A stretch of 64,000 nucleotides of DNA from Flavobacterium sp. 270 (GTDB taxonomy: Bacteria; Bacteroidota; Bacteroidia; Flavobacteriales; Flavobacteriaceae): contig NZ_SODM01000003.1 in assembly GCF_004368785.1 (NCBI RefSeq), positions 124,001-188,000 of the forward strand, given 5' to 3'. Of the stretch, positions 1 through 9,744 are shown piece after piece. The notes below the pieces were generated by a model. The model did no database searches, was not told the origin of the DNA, and was given only the letters and a program-made list of their open reading frames with translations. The stretch's first letter is position 1, and every line of letters starts with the position of its first letter. The position numbers and the translations under genes are program-made.

Positions 1-3000
1 ATTATAACCATCATTATTTGGCGTAAAGAATTTTGGGAAAGGGAGTTCTTCAACCAAATTAATGCAGTTTCCAGAGGTTGCTTCAAGAATGGTTATTTTT
101 ACAGGAATTTTGTCGCTTTCGCAGTTATTTATTGTTTCTTGCACATAATAAGTAACTCCATTTTCAAGCAAAGCTGATTCTGATAGACTTATATTTGATG
201 TCTGGCTTTCAAACCACTTTATATTTTGTCCAGAAACTTTAATATCACTTATTTTTGGTTTTTGCTGAATGCAGAATATTTGTGGTGAAGTCACAATTGG
301 ATTTTGAGTGTTCTGAACTTTTACAGTAACAGCAAATCGCTCACTTTCGCAATTGTTTAAGGTTTGGGTTGCATAATAAACTTTATTTTGAAGTGGAATT
401 GTTTCTGGTAAAACGTTCCCATTTACTTCCAAATCATACCATTTTATATTGTTTCCGGTAATGTTGATATTTGAAATAGTTGCATTTTCATCAATACAAA
501 ATTGCTGGGTGTTATTTACAATTGGCACAGGACTGTCCGATACTGTCACTAAGACAGCTAATCTCTCACTTTCACATCCTGAAAGCTGAGCAACATAATA
601 GGTGGTGTTATTTTGCACTAATGTGTTATTGGCTAATGGAATTACAGCCGACGCAGATTCGTACCAAATCAAATTTTGCTCATTAATATGTATATTGGAA
701 AGTGTTGCTTTTTCGCTTTTACAAAATTTCGGATTAACATCTCCGGTCGGTATTGCTGGAGAATTTTGAACAGAAACTGTGACGGCAAATCTTTCACTTT
801 CGCATATATTAGGAGCTTGTGACGCATAATAAGTCTTTCCATTTTGAAGATTGGTCGTGCTTGGCAATACATTTCCATTTGTCAAAGCATCATACCATTG
901 TAGGTTTGTTCCATTTAGAACAATATTATTTAAGGTTGGGTTGAATCCTGAACAAAAACGCTGATTTGCATTTCCGGTAGGTGGATATGTAGCTCGTATT
1001 CTTATTGTTATTGGAACTCTTGTACTCTCGCATCCATTACTGGTTCTGGAAACATAATAAGTAATTCCATCTTCAAGAAAGTCAGTATCTGATAAAGGTG
1101 ATGTGCTGGTTGGTGAAATATACCATTTTAGATCTCCTGGGCCTTCGCCAGTATTATTTGTTGGAATAGGATGTGCTCTTTCGCAAAAAAATTGAGTGGA
1201 AGCGAAATTAGGTACGGACGGACTTGTAATAACAACTGTTTGATTTTGAGTGGCAATATTCCCGTTTCCGTCGTTATAATTCCAAATGAGCGTATAAGTT
1301 CCAGGTAAACTATAAGATAAAGCATTTGTGGTTGTCCCGATAATTGCTCCCGCGCACGCATCAGTTGCTGTTGGAATTATAGTTACTGTTGTGTGACAAT
1401 CGCCTGTAATTGTTGGTAAAGTTGCTAAATCTGGAATTGGTTTTTCGATATCGCCCACTACAACATTAATTTTCGGAGAATTATCACAAACGTCAGCCCC
1501 AGTAATTATACAAGTATATTCGCCGCTGTTTAATGTTGTTGCATTGGTTATAATTGGGTTTTGATCTGTCGATATAAACCCATTTGGGCCGGACCAGGAA
1601 TAAGCAGTTCCTCCAGAAGCTTTTAATTCTAAATTTTTACCGATACAGATTGGAGAATTGCTTGTTATAAATGCAGTTGATTCACAATCTTTAAATTTTA
1701 CCAAAAAAGCATCTCCATGATTAGGAGTATAAGTATTAGTATCTGGATAAAGATTTGTCTGATAAGTACCAGGAGTAGCAATATTGGTTTTACTTACTGT
1801 TACACCAGCCAAATAAATATTATTATCTTGATCTATAGCTAATGTTAATGCGTCATCTGCAGCTTCACCACTAAAATAAGTTGCCCATTTTCTTTGTCCA
1901 TCAGAATCAAATTTTGCGAAATAAGAGTCTGTGCCAGGAGTGCTGTTAAAAGGAAATTCTTGATATGCATTTGGAGTAGCGGAGAATCCCCCGGCAGCAA
2001 CTCTTCCTGTAAAATAAAGAGAGCCATTTTTAGAAACTGAACCACCAAAAGTTTCGGGATAAAAATAAGTTCCCCAAATTTTAAAACCATTAGAATCTAA
2101 CTTTAATATACATCCGCTATTTCCTAAATTGTTAGAATTTAAATTTTCTTCGAAAGCTCCAGAAGTACTGATTCCAGATGCACTGTAGGTTTGACCAAAA
2201 CAATAAATATTACCAGAAGAATCGATTCCAAGATCAGCTAAGAAATCATTTTTTTCTCCTCCCAAATATGTCGACCATATACGATTTCCATTAACATCAA
2301 ATTTTAACAGAAAGCTATCCATATCTGTCCCTGTTTTTGTTTCCTGATAGGAGTTTGGGGTAGAGATATTGTTATTACTAAAAGTGATACCTACAAAAAT
2401 TATATTACCACTAGAATCAAGTTTTGAATTTGTAATCTCATCTGTTTCACTGCCACCATAATAAGTTCCCCATTCTCTTACTCCGTCTGCGTTGAATTTA
2501 GCTATAAAGGCATCGTCTGTATTGACAGTACTTCCATAAACAGGTTGGAAAGAACCATTAGTAGCGATGTTATCTTTGCTTCTTGTTTCACCAGCGATGT
2601 ATATTTTTTCATTAGCATCAACCAGAAGACTTCTTATGTAGTCAACACTAGAACCACCATAATATGTTCCCCATTTTCTAATTCCGTCTTTATCGAATTT
2701 GGCTAAAAAACCATCGAAATAATTGCCTTTAGTTTGTTGGTGGCTGCCAAATGTTGAAATATTATCAGGACTCATAGAAGCACCTGCGATGTAAATATTA
2801 TCATTATCTGAAACAACAACTTTTGTAACTTCATCTGTACTATTACCACCGTAATAAGTTCCCCAAACTCTTGTACCATCTGAATTAAACTTCGTCAGGA
2901 AACTATCAGAACTACTTAGAATTGCTGAGCCTAAGGTGTTTTGAGAAGCACCTGTTGATGCAATATTTAAAGAACTGTATGTTATCCCAGCCAAATAAAT

Positions 3001-3861
3001 AAAGCCGTCCTTAACAAAAACGGAATTAAAATACTCGAAATCTTCTCCTCCATAATAAGTTCCCCATAATCGAATTGGCACCGGATCTATGATCAAAGTT
3101 TTATCTGAAACTAGATCAGAAGTAGCAAAACCATAAACATCGTTCTTCATTTTTCGATACTCAACAGCAATCTCTTTTTTAGTATTTCCTTCTTCCGTCC
3201 AGCTTGCAGGAAGTGTTTCTTCCATTTTTCCAAAACGAACATTCATCTGGATTTTATTATCAATTAGTTCCGTTTCAGCTCCTTTAAATTTTAATTTAAT
3301 GTCTGAAATTTTTCCTTTCGGATGAACAATAAAATTATATTCAACTACTTTTTTAGGATCATTCGGTATGGTAAAAACAACATCAATATTAGGATAAATA
3401 TTCTTGTACGTAATTTGTTTATATAAATGAACGCCAACAATTCCCTCTGGTTTATTCGGAAGATTATAATAATTGTCAAAGTCTTTAGATTCTTGTGCTG
3501 TAATTAATTCAACATTAGAATTTGAATTTACAAAGTCAATATCTATCCTATGAAAATTATATTCTAAATTATATTCAGGTTTTATTTCTTTATCATGAAT
3601 TTGATAAGGAAGTATTTTTGAAGTTTGTGACTGAACGATAGGAGTTCTTTTTACGTCATAAATATCATAAGAAAAACCATTTTTCTTTAGTTGAACATTT
3701 AATCCTCCAGAAGTTAATAGATATTTTACAGCAGTATTTGGCTTGCCTTTTTGGTCAACAATCTGACCTTTGTTTTCTGTAAAACCAATAAATTGATTTT
3801 TGTTTTGAGAAAATGTTGATGTAAAATTTAAAAAGAATAAAAAAAGTAAAATTCGCTTCAT
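1..3861 (-). CDS. Giant SBBP/Ig-repeat secreted protein, T9SS type B, C-terminus cut by window edge
   Basis: An unbroken minus-strand frame of 1287 codons starts at the ATG at 3861 and runs off the window start. It has a signal peptide (MKRILLFLFFLNFTSTFSQ), then a DUF7948-like region containing ENKGQIVDQKG. From about residue 265 to 670 come about seven SBBP (beta-propeller) repeats marked by WGTYYGG or variants, spaced about 65 residues. PKD/Ig-like segments follow. From about residue 890 there is a series of Ig-like repeats, each containing ESERFAVTV-type strands. The last residues visible, FFTPNNDGYN, are the beginning of the gliding-motility-associated (CHU_C) C-terminal domain, the T9SS type B sorting signal, so only some tens of residues should be missing. 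It is probably a very large cell-surface or secreted adhesin-like protein; its ligand is unknown. A minus-strand TACATTTG box lies at 3882-3889. Confidence 0.85.
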   Translation of the reverse strand, partial: MKRILLFLFFLNFTSTFSQNKNQFIGFTENKGQIVDQKGKPNTAVKYLLTSGGLNVQLKKNGFSYDIYDVKRTPIVQSQTSKILPYQIHDKEIKPEYNLEYNFHRIDIDFVNSNSNVELITAQESKDFDNYYNLPNKPEGIVGVHLYKQITYKNIYPNIDVVFTIPNDPKKVVEYNFIVHPKGKISDIKLKFKGAETELIDNKIQMNVRFGKMEETLPASWTEEGNTKKEIAVEYRKMKNDVYGFATSDLVSDKTLIIDPVPIRLWGTYYGGEDFEYFNSVFVKDGFIYLAGITYSSLNIASTGASQNTLGSAILSSSDSFLTKFNSDGTRVWGTYYGGNSTDEVTKVVVSDNDNIYIAGASMSPDNISTFGSHQQTKGNYFDGFLAKFDKDGIRKWGTYYGGSSVDYIRSLLVDANEKIYIAGETRSKDNIATNGSFQPVYGSTVNTDDAFIAKFNADGVREWGTYYGGSETDEITNSKLDSSGNIIFVGITFSNNNISTPNSYQETKTGTDMDSFLLKFDVNGNRIWSTYLGGEKNDFLADLGIDSSGNIYCFGQTYSASGISTSGAFEENLNSNNLGNSGCILKLDSNGFKIWGTYFYPETFGGSVSKNGSLYFTGRVAAGGFSATPNAYQEFPFNSTPGTDSYFAKFDSDGQRKWATYFSGEAADDALTLAIDQDNNIYLAGVTVSKTNIATPGTYQTNLYPDTNTYTPNHGDAFLVKFKDCESTAFITSNSPICIGKNLELKASGGTAYSWSGPNGFISTDQNPIITNATTLNSGEYTCIITGADVCDNSPKINVVVGDIEKPIPDLATLPTITGDCHTTVTIIPTATDACAGAIIGTTTNALSYSLPGTYTLIWNYNDGNGNIATQNQTVVITSPSVPNFASTQFFCERAHPIPTNNTGEGPGDLKWYISPTSTSPLSDTDFLEDGITYYVSRTSNGCESTRVPITIRIRATYPPTGNANQRFCSGFNPTLNNIVLNGTNLQWYDALTNGNVLPSTTNLQNGKTYYASQAPNICESERFAVTVSVQNSPAIPTGDVNPKFCKSEKATLSNIHINEQNLIWYESASAVIPLANNTLVQNNTTYYVAQLSGCESERLAVLVTVSDSPVPIVNNTQQFCIDENATISNINITGNNIKWYDLEVNGNVLPETIPLQNKVYYATQTLNNCESERFAVTVKVQNTQNPIVTSPQIFCIQQKPKISDIKVSGQNIKWFESQTSNISLSESALLENGVTYYVQETINNCESDKIPVKITILEATSGNCINLVEELPFPKFFTPNNDGYN

Positions 3862-3881
3862 AAGTGATATTTAGTGCCTCG

Positions 3882-3889
3882 CAAATGTA
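3882..3889 (-). promoter_or_regulatory. -7 promoter box TACATTTG for the giant SBBP gene
   Basis: Read on the minus strand this is TACATTTG, an exact match to the Bacteroidota -7 consensus TAnnTTTG. It lies about 20 bases upstream of the ATG at 3861. I see no TTG at the expected -33 distance. Confidence 0.5.
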
Positions 3890-3981
3890 ATTAAATATCT
3901 ACTAAATAAAACTAAAAACAGAAACCTTAAACTTGAAACAAATCAATTCATCTTTTCCTAAAAAGTCACTAAATAACCCGT

Positions 3982-3989
3982 ATTTTTGC
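3982..3989 (+). promoter_or_regulatory. -7 promoter box TATTTTTG for the radical SAM gene
   Basis: TATTTTTG matches TAnnTTTG and ends about 15 bases before the TTG start near 4005, implying a very short 5' leader. No clear -33 TTG is visible. Confidence 0.45.
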
Positions 3990-4004
3990 AGAAAATAATT
4001 CCTT

Positions 4005-6209
4005 TTGAAAACCAAGCTTTTTGTCATCACGCCTGCATTTACCCAACTGAATACTCCGTATCCGGCAACCGCTTATATAAAAGGGTTTCTGAATACCAAG
4101 AATATAGAATCAGCTCAGGCAGACTTGGGAATTGATGTGATTTTAGAATTGTTTTCGAAGAAAGGTTTGATTGATTTGTTTCAGGTTTCAAGTTTTAAAT
4201 TTGAAGTTTCAGGTTTTGAGATTTCAGATAATTCGAAACGTATTTTTGCTTTGCAGGACGAATACATCAAAACCATTGATGCTGTAATTCAGTTTTTGCA
4301 GGGAAAAAATCCAACATTGGCTTTGCAGATTTGTCAGGAAGATTTTCTGCCAGAAGCTTCTCGTTTTGCACAATTAGAAGAACTCGATTGGGCTTTCGGG
4401 ACAATGGGAACGCAGGACAAGGCCAAACATTTAGCCACATTATATCTCGAAGATATTTCGGATTTTATTGTAGAATGTGTCGATGAAAATTTTGGCTTTA
4501 GCCGATATGCCGAACGTTTAGGGCGAAGCGCCAATTCTTTTGATGAATTATACCAAGTTTTACAGCAAGATTTAACCTATATCGATTCGATTTTAATTGC
4601 ATTATTAAAAGCAAAAATCGAAGTAATAAATCCAACTTTATTTTTAATTTCTGTTCCTTTTCCGGGAAATTTATACAGTGCTTTTAGATGCGCGCAATGG
4701 GTAAAACAACATCATCCAGAAATAAAAATATCAATGGGTGGCGGTTTCCCAAATACCGAATTACGTTCACTTTCGGATAAACGTGTTTTTGAGTTTTTCG
4801 ATTTTATAACTTTAGATGACGGCGAAGTTCCTATTGAAGAATTAATTTTCAATTTAGAAAACCCAGATTATCATTCCTATAAAAGAACTTTTCTACTCGA
4901 AAATGGTGAAGTAGTTTATAAAAACAATTCGCTAAAACACGATTACAAACAAGCGTATGTTGGAACACCGGATTATTCAGATCTGCCTTTAGATAAATAC
5001 ATTTCGGTAATCGAAATCGTAAATCCGATGCACCGAATGTGGAGCGACGGACGCTGGAACAAACTAACAATGGCGCACGGCTGTTATTGGGGGAAATGTA
5101 CTTTCTGTGATATTTCATTAGATTACATAAAAGTTTACGAACCTGTTGCGGCTAATTTGCTTTGCGACCGAATGGAAGATTTAATGCAGCAAACCGGACA
5201 AAATGGTTTTCATTTTGTTGATGAAGCTGCACCGCCAGCTTTGATGCGCGCTTTGGCATTAGAAATTTTGCGTAGAAAACTCGCAGTAACCTGGTGGACA
5301 AATATTCGTTTTGAAAAAAGCTTTTCTGCCGATTTATGTCTGTTATTAAAAGCTTCCGGCTGTATTGCAGTTTCTGGAGGTTTAGAAGTAGCGTCTGACC
5401 GATTATTAAAATTAATTGATAAAGGAGTAACCGTAGAACAAGTGGCTAAAGTTACCCGCAATTTTACCGAAGCCGGAATTATGGTTCATGCGTATTTAAT
5501 GTATGGATATCCAACACAAACCGTTCAGGAAACAGTTGACAGTCTTGAAATGGTACGTCAATTGTTTGAAGCGGGAATTCTGCAATCAGGATTTTGGCAT
5601 CAATTTGCCATGACGGCGCATAGTCCGGTTGGATTATATCCGGAGAAATTTGGTGTTAGTAAAAAAACAGAAGCAATTGGAACTTTCGCCAATAATGATA
5701 TTGATTACACAGATTCTACAGGAATCAATCACGATAAATTTAGTTTCGGATTAAAGAAATCACTCTTCAATTTCATGCACGGAATCTGTTTTGATTACGA
5801 ATTGCAAGATTGGTTCGATTTTAAAATTCCGAAAACCAAAATAGATCCCGATTTTATTTTTAATGCTCTCGAAGAAGGAAATGATTTCAACACAAAACCA
5901 AATGCAAAAGTGGTTTGGTTAGGAGGAAAGCCTTCTGTAGAACATTTTACAAAATCCAAAAAAGGAAGAAGCTGGGAAATGATGAATTTTACTTTTCATG
6001 ATAAAAAAGAAAGTTTCACCATTCAAACCAATAAAGAAGAAGGAGAATGGCTTGTAGAAATCCTGCAAAAAATATCAGTTTCAAACAATAAGAATTATAC
6101 TTTTCAGGAAGTTAAAACAGATTTCGAAACCAACATGGAAGATTTCGAATTGTTTTGGTATTCAAAACCAATCAATACTTTGCGTGAATTCGGATTATTA
6201 GTTTTATAA
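4005..6209 (+). CDS. B12-binding-type radical SAM protein with CX4CX2C cluster motif
   Basis: This 734-residue protein has an N-terminal region of B12-binding radical SAM character (TPYPATAYIKGFLN...QADLG). The radical SAM core begins near residue 355. The cluster ligands appear as HGCYWGKCTFC with Cys360, Cys365 and Cys368. That is CX4CX2C, one residue longer than the usual CX3CX2C, and both DNA and translation show it. A GG segment (SGGLEVASDRLL) fits SAM binding. The substrate is unknown. The start is a TTG, since no in-frame ATG lies nearby; I could place it only to within a base or so. The gene stands alone and its 3' end overlaps the convergent metallo-hydrolase gene by 6 bases. Confidence 0.8.
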   Translation: MKTKLFVITPAFTQLNTPYPATAYIKGFLNTKNIESAQADLGIDVILELFSKKGLIDLFQVSSFKFEVSGFEISDNSKRIFALQDEYIKTIDAVIQFLQGKNPTLALQICQEDFLPEASRFAQLEELDWAFGTMGTQDKAKHLATLYLEDISDFIVECVDENFGFSRYAERLGRSANSFDELYQVLQQDLTYIDSILIALLKAKIEVINPTLFLISVPFPGNLYSAFRCAQWVKQHHPEIKISMGGGFPNTELRSLSDKRVFEFFDFITLDDGEVPIEELIFNLENPDYHSYKRTFLLENGEVVYKNNSLKHDYKQAYVGTPDYSDLPLDKYISVIEIVNPMHRMWSDGRWNKLTMAHGCYWGKCTFCDISLDYIKVYEPVAANLLCDRMEDLMQQTGQNGFHFVDEAAPPALMRALALEILRRKLAVTWWTNIRFEKSFSADLCLLLKASGCIAVSGGLEVASDRLLKLIDKGVTVEQVAKVTRNFTEAGIMVHAYLMYGYPTQTVQETVDSLEMVRQLFEAGILQSGFWHQFAMTAHSPVGLYPEKFGVSKKTEAIGTFANNDIDYTDSTGINHDKFSFGLKKSLFNFMHGICFDYELQDWFDFKIPKTKIDPDFIFNALEEGNDFNTKPNAKVVWLGGKPSVEHFTKSKKGRSWEMMNFTFHDKKESFTIQTNKEEGEWLVEILQKISVSNNKNYTFQEVKTDFETNMEDFELFWYSKPINTLREFGLLVL

Positions 6210-6971
6210 ATATTCGACACATTCACCATCATTGGGTACTGAAGTTTTAGACATAAGACCATTTTCACTCAAAGCCTTTTTTAGTTCTTCTCTGGTTGTC
6301 GGACAATGATTTAATGCTTCTAAATGATTGGCAAAAACTTTTCCAGGCGCCAGAACAGCAAATTTCAGAATATCATTCATTCGCATTAATAATGGCTGTC
6401 CAAAATCAAGTCGCGCCGTACCAGAAGCAACAGTGGCAATATCAGGTTTAAGTTCCGTTAAAACTCTTTCTACATCATTAGTTAAAATAGTATCAGAACT
6501 AATATAAACAGATTTTTCGTTAGCAAGTTCAATAAAAAATCCCATAACATTTCCCATCAGTTTTGCAATAAATCCGTAACCGTGAGTCGCAGGAATTCCA
6601 GTAATTTTTCCGTCTAAAAAATCCTGTGGTTGCCAATATTCAAGAGTCTGTTCAACAGTTAAACCTCTTTTTGTTAAAGCATTTTCGTCTTTAACACTGC
6701 AAATTACCGGAATCGATTTTCTTCTTAAAAATACTTCGCCGGCTTTGTCTAAATGATCTGGATGTAAATGTGTTATAAGGCAATGCGTAACTTTACTCAG
6801 AATTTCTCTGCTGTTTTTAGGAAGTGCAACAAGCGGATTTCTCTTTGGTTTATAACGAAAAATTGTAAAGGGCGGAATGGTTTTTCTTTTACCCAACATT
6901 GGATCAACCAAAATAACATGCTTTTCCGTTTCGATAACCAGAGTGGCGTTACGTAAATGATGTAATCTCAT
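6204..6971 (-). CDS. MBL-fold metal-dependent hydrolase (UlaG-like)
   Basis: This 255-residue protein has the metallo-beta-lactamase layout: an N-terminal beta pair (RLHHLRNATLVIET...ILVDPML), the metal motif HLHPDHLD (HxHxDH) near residues 68-75, a later Asp in ISSDT, and a C-terminal histidine (FANHLEALNH). These residues bind a two-metal centre in the family. It has no signal peptide, so it is cytoplasmic. Its substrate cannot be told from sequence; UlaG-like relatives are lactonases or of unknown role. It runs convergent to the radical SAM gene and is separated from the upstream two-component genes by a small gap. Confidence 0.8.
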   Translation of the reverse strand: MRLHHLRNATLVIETEKHVILVDPMLGKRKTIPPFTIFRYKPKRNPLVALPKNSREILSKVTHCLITHLHPDHLDKAGEVFLRRKSIPVICSVKDENALTKRGLTVEQTLEYWQPQDFLDGKITGIPATHGYGFIAKLMGNVMGFFIELANEKSVYISSDTILTNDVERVLTELKPDIATVASGTARLDFGQPLLMRMNDILKFAVLAPGKVFANHLEALNHCPTTREELKKALSENGLMSKTSVPNDGECVEYL

Positions 6972-7029
6972 ATCTCAAATATTTAATATTAAAAATACAA
7001 AATTTAAAATTAAGTAAAAAGTGTAAAAA

Positions 7030-7713
7030 TCACATTGTAAACCTAAAACCAATTCCGTGTAGATTTTCTATCGAAATTCCTTTTTCATTAGCCAGAATTT
7101 TACGCAGGCGCGAAATAAAAACATCCAGGCTTCGTCCCATAAAATAATCATCCGTTCCCCAAAGCGAAGTCAGAATCTGTTCTCTTTTTAAAACCGAATT
7201 TTTATTATCGAGGAATAATTTCAAAAGTTCAGCTTCTCGTTGCGTAAGGCCGACTTTTTCATTTTCATTAAAAAGAATAAAATTTTTAGTGTCAAATTGA
7301 TATTTTCCGATTTCGTAAACGACCTTTTCACCCAGATTATTTTTCTGAGAGCGTTTCAGGAAAATTTCAATTTTCAATAATAATTCTTCAATACTGAAAG
7401 GTTTTACCAAATAATCATCAGCTCCCAAACGAAGACCTTTAATTCGGTCTTCTTTTAAAGTTTTAGCAGAAAGAAAAATAATCGGAATATCAGTATTCAT
7501 TTTTCTAATCGCTTCGGCCAATTCAAAACCATCCATTTTTGGCATCATAATATCAAGGATACAAATGTCAAAAACTTCCTTTTTAAAAGTTTCAAAACCC
7601 AATTTTCCGTCGCAGCAATGTATTACTTCATAGTTATGCTGTTCCAAATTATCTTTAGTCAAAAACGCTAAAGTTTCATCATCTTCGGTATAAAGTATTC
7701 TGAATTGTTTCAT
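7030..7713 (-). CDS. OmpR-family response regulator
   Basis: This 227-residue regulator has a receiver domain in residues 1-120, with the acidic pocket at Asp11/Asp12, phospho-acceptor Asp54 (ILDIMMPKMDG) and conserved Lys104. A winged-helix DNA-binding domain occupies about residues 130-227 (LTQREAELLKLFLDN...SRLRKIL). Its ATG overlaps the end of the upstream kinase gene by 4 bases, so the two are translationally coupled and form a cognate pair. The arrangement resembles RprXY-type systems of Bacteroidota, but that assignment is only by similarity of architecture. The target genes are unknown; DUF1573 and L,D-transpeptidase genes lie just beyond the kinase on the other strand. Confidence 0.92.
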   Translation of the reverse strand: MKQFRILYTEDDETLAFLTKDNLEQHNYEVIHCCDGKLGFETFKKEVFDICILDIMMPKMDGFELAEAIRKMNTDIPIIFLSAKTLKEDRIKGLRLGADDYLVKPFSIEELLLKIEIFLKRSQKNNLGEKVVYEIGKYQFDTKNFILFNENEKVGLTQREAELLKLFLDNKNSVLKREQILTSLWGTDDYFMGRSLDVFISRLRKILANEKGISIENLHGIGFRFTM

Positions 7714-8975
7714 TTTTTATAAGGAATGGATAAGGTTATTGTAATACCGTTCTCTGAATTATTTTCGGCTTTTATTTTCCAGTTTTGCAATCCGCAGATT
7801 TCTTTTACATAAAAAAGTCCAAGACCAAAACCGTTTACTTCATTGCTTTTTTCATTTTGAATTCGGTAAAACTTATCAAATATAAACGATATTTTTTTAG
7901 GATTAATGCCAATTCCGTTATCAATAAATTCCAATTTCAGACAACTATTTTCTTCCCTAATCCTGACCGTAATTTCGGGTTGTTTATTACAATATTTAAC
8001 TGCATTATCGAGTAAATTATAAATCAAATTCGCAAAATGAAAAGGGTCAGTTTCTATTTGATAAGTATCAGAATTAGTTTCAATTTTGATAACAGCTTCC
8101 GGATATTTCAATTGAATATTGGTAATCGCTTCCTCAATAATCGGAAAAACAATAACATTTTCCTTTTTTAATTCTAAAGGAGTATAATCGGACTTTGCAA
8201 TGCTTAAAATCTTTTCAATATGACTGTTCAGTTTATTGCTTTGTTTGATAATAATATCTGTATAAGTATGCAGTTTTTTATCTTCCTTAATTGGATTTTG
8301 TTCAATCAAATATTTTGAAGCAATTAAAATAGAAGACAAAGGCGTTTTAAATTCATGCGTCATATTATTGATAAAATCACGCTGTAATTCAGAATATTTC
8401 TTTTGCTGTAAAAGCTTAAAAATCGAATATACATAAATAAGCAAAATAAGAATTAATGCCGTTGAAAGCACAAACCAAAAACGCATAGAACTAAACAAAT
8501 AAGTAGTCTCGTTGGGAAAACGAACTGCAAAATAATAAACCAGATTTTTATGTTTAGGGAAATAAACGCTCTTCTTGCATTCTGCTTTTTTCTTTGAAAG
8601 CGAAATATAATCCCCATAAATCATCTCATCACTTTGACAATTATACATGGCATATTCAAAATCTGTAGTAATATTCATTTTTTTGAATTCCGTTTTCAGA
8701 TAAAATTCTAAGATTTCGGGTTCAAATTCATTATCAATATTTACGATATAATAATCGTTGGCAATTTTCTGCACCGGATTTTGAGCAGGAAGTTCGTGAT
8801 TAGTGCCTTCGTATAATTTTTTGGCAACTTCAAGTAAAGCAATATGTGCCTTCTGACTCAGCTTTTTCTGTTCTATCGTAAAAGCTTCTTTTGTCCAAAG
8901 CAATTGAGCCACCAAAATGCTGATAATGGCAATCAATCCTAAAATTATAATACTATTGAGTTTGTTGATTTTCAA
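7710..8975 (-). CDS. Membrane sensor histidine kinase
   Basis: This 421-residue kinase has a transmembrane helix at about residues 8-27, a periplasmic sensor region (30-163) and a second helix at about 166-186. The HisKA domain carries His207 in MTHEFKTPLSS. The HATPase domain shows the N box (NLIYNLLDNAVKY), the G1 box (DNGIGI) and the G2 box (GFGLGLF). The sensor region has no recognised fold; it contains several cysteines (C113, C133). It is the first gene of a two-gene operon with the OmpR-type regulator, which it should phosphorylate. The signal is unknown. Confidence 0.92.
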   Translation of the reverse strand: MKINKLNSIIILGLIAIISILVAQLLWTKEAFTIEQKKLSQKAHIALLEVAKKLYEGTNHELPAQNPVQKIANDYYIVNIDNEFEPEILEFYLKTEFKKMNITTDFEYAMYNCQSDEMIYGDYISLSKKKAECKKSVYFPKHKNLVYYFAVRFPNETTYLFSSMRFWFVLSTALILILLIYVYSIFKLLQQKKYSELQRDFINNMTHEFKTPLSSILIASKYLIEQNPIKEDKKLHTYTDIIIKQSNKLNSHIEKILSIAKSDYTPLELKKENVIVFPIIEEAITNIQLKYPEAVIKIETNSDTYQIETDPFHFANLIYNLLDNAVKYCNKQPEITVRIREENSCLKLEFIDNGIGINPKKISFIFDKFYRIQNEKSNEVNGFGLGLFYVKEICGLQNWKIKAENNSENGITITLSIPYKK

Positions 8976-9089
8976 GAAAACAGATATTTAAAGGTGTAAT
9001 ATTAATCAAATTTTAGCTGAAAATAAGCGATTAACAAGTCGTTAACAAAGATTTGAAACCGGTTAACAGCACCCAAAAACCTTCTGATC

Positions 9090-9097
9090 TACATTTG
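9090..9097 (+). promoter_or_regulatory. -7 promoter box TACATTTG for the DUF1573 gene
   Basis: TACATTTG is an exact TAnnTTTG match 43 bases before the ATG at 9141. No good -33 element is visible. Confidence 0.5.
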
Positions 9098-9140
9098 TAA
9101 TATCAAATTCGAACTATAAACCATTTTAATATATACCATT

Positions 9141-9554
9141 ATGAAAGTAATCAAAATTTCTATGTTGACATTAGCTTTAGCATTAATGTCTTTTTCAGCA
9201 ATTGCTCCGGCAAAATCGTTAATTTCTAACGCAAAAACAGAAACTACAGCTTCTACAATTGTATGGCAGGCAGAAACAATTGATGTTGGACAAATTCCAC
9301 AGGGAACTCCAAAAGCAATTGTTTATGAATTTAAAAATACAGGAAAAACAGCAGTAGTTATTACAAATGTGCAGGGATCTTGCGGTTGTACGGCAACAGA
9401 TTATACAAAAGAACCTGTTCAGCCAGGAAAAACGGCAAAAGTAACAGCAACTTACAATGCAGCAAACAAAGGTGGTTTTACTAAAACAGTTACTGTAACT
9501 ACAAGTGCAGAAACAACACCAAAAATCCTTACCTTAAAAGGTACAGTTATTTAA
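9141..9554 (+). CDS. DUF1573 domain periplasmic protein
   Basis: This 137-residue protein has a signal peptide (about 25 residues, ending near IAPAKS) and one DUF1573 Ig-like domain. The domain shows the typical pattern of FKNTGKTAVVITNVQGSCGCTATDY followed by PGKTAKVTATYN. Such proteins are abundant and exported in Flavobacteria, but their biochemical role is unknown. The two nearby cysteines (SCGC) are a family hallmark. It has its own promoter box and a strong terminator, so it is monocistronic. The kinase gene lies divergently upstream. Confidence 0.85.
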   Translation: MKVIKISMLTLALALMSFSAIAPAKSLISNAKTETTASTIVWQAETIDVGQIPQGTPKAIVYEFKNTGKTAVVITNVQGSCGCTATDYTKEPVQPGKTAKVTATYNAANKGGFTKTVTVTTSAETTPKILTLKGTVI

Positions 9555-9584
9555 GAGTTTTAAATAGGTTGATTATTATACGGT

Positions 9585-9622
9585 AAAAACTCCAAACACA
9601 TTATGTGTTTGGAGTTTTTTTT
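9585..9622 (+). terminator. Rho-independent terminator after the DUF1573 gene
   Basis: A hairpin with arms of about 12 bases (ACTCCAAACACA / TGTGTTTGGAGT) and a TTAT loop is followed by a long T tract. Confidence 0.85.
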
Positions 9623-9744
9623 ATTTTTAATTGAATGTAAGCCTATAAGTTAATAGATAAAAATATTGTCTTATAATGATATTTATTTCTTTTTAAAAAC
9701 CTTGATATTCTAAAAACTTTTATAATTTTAATCAAAAAATTTTT

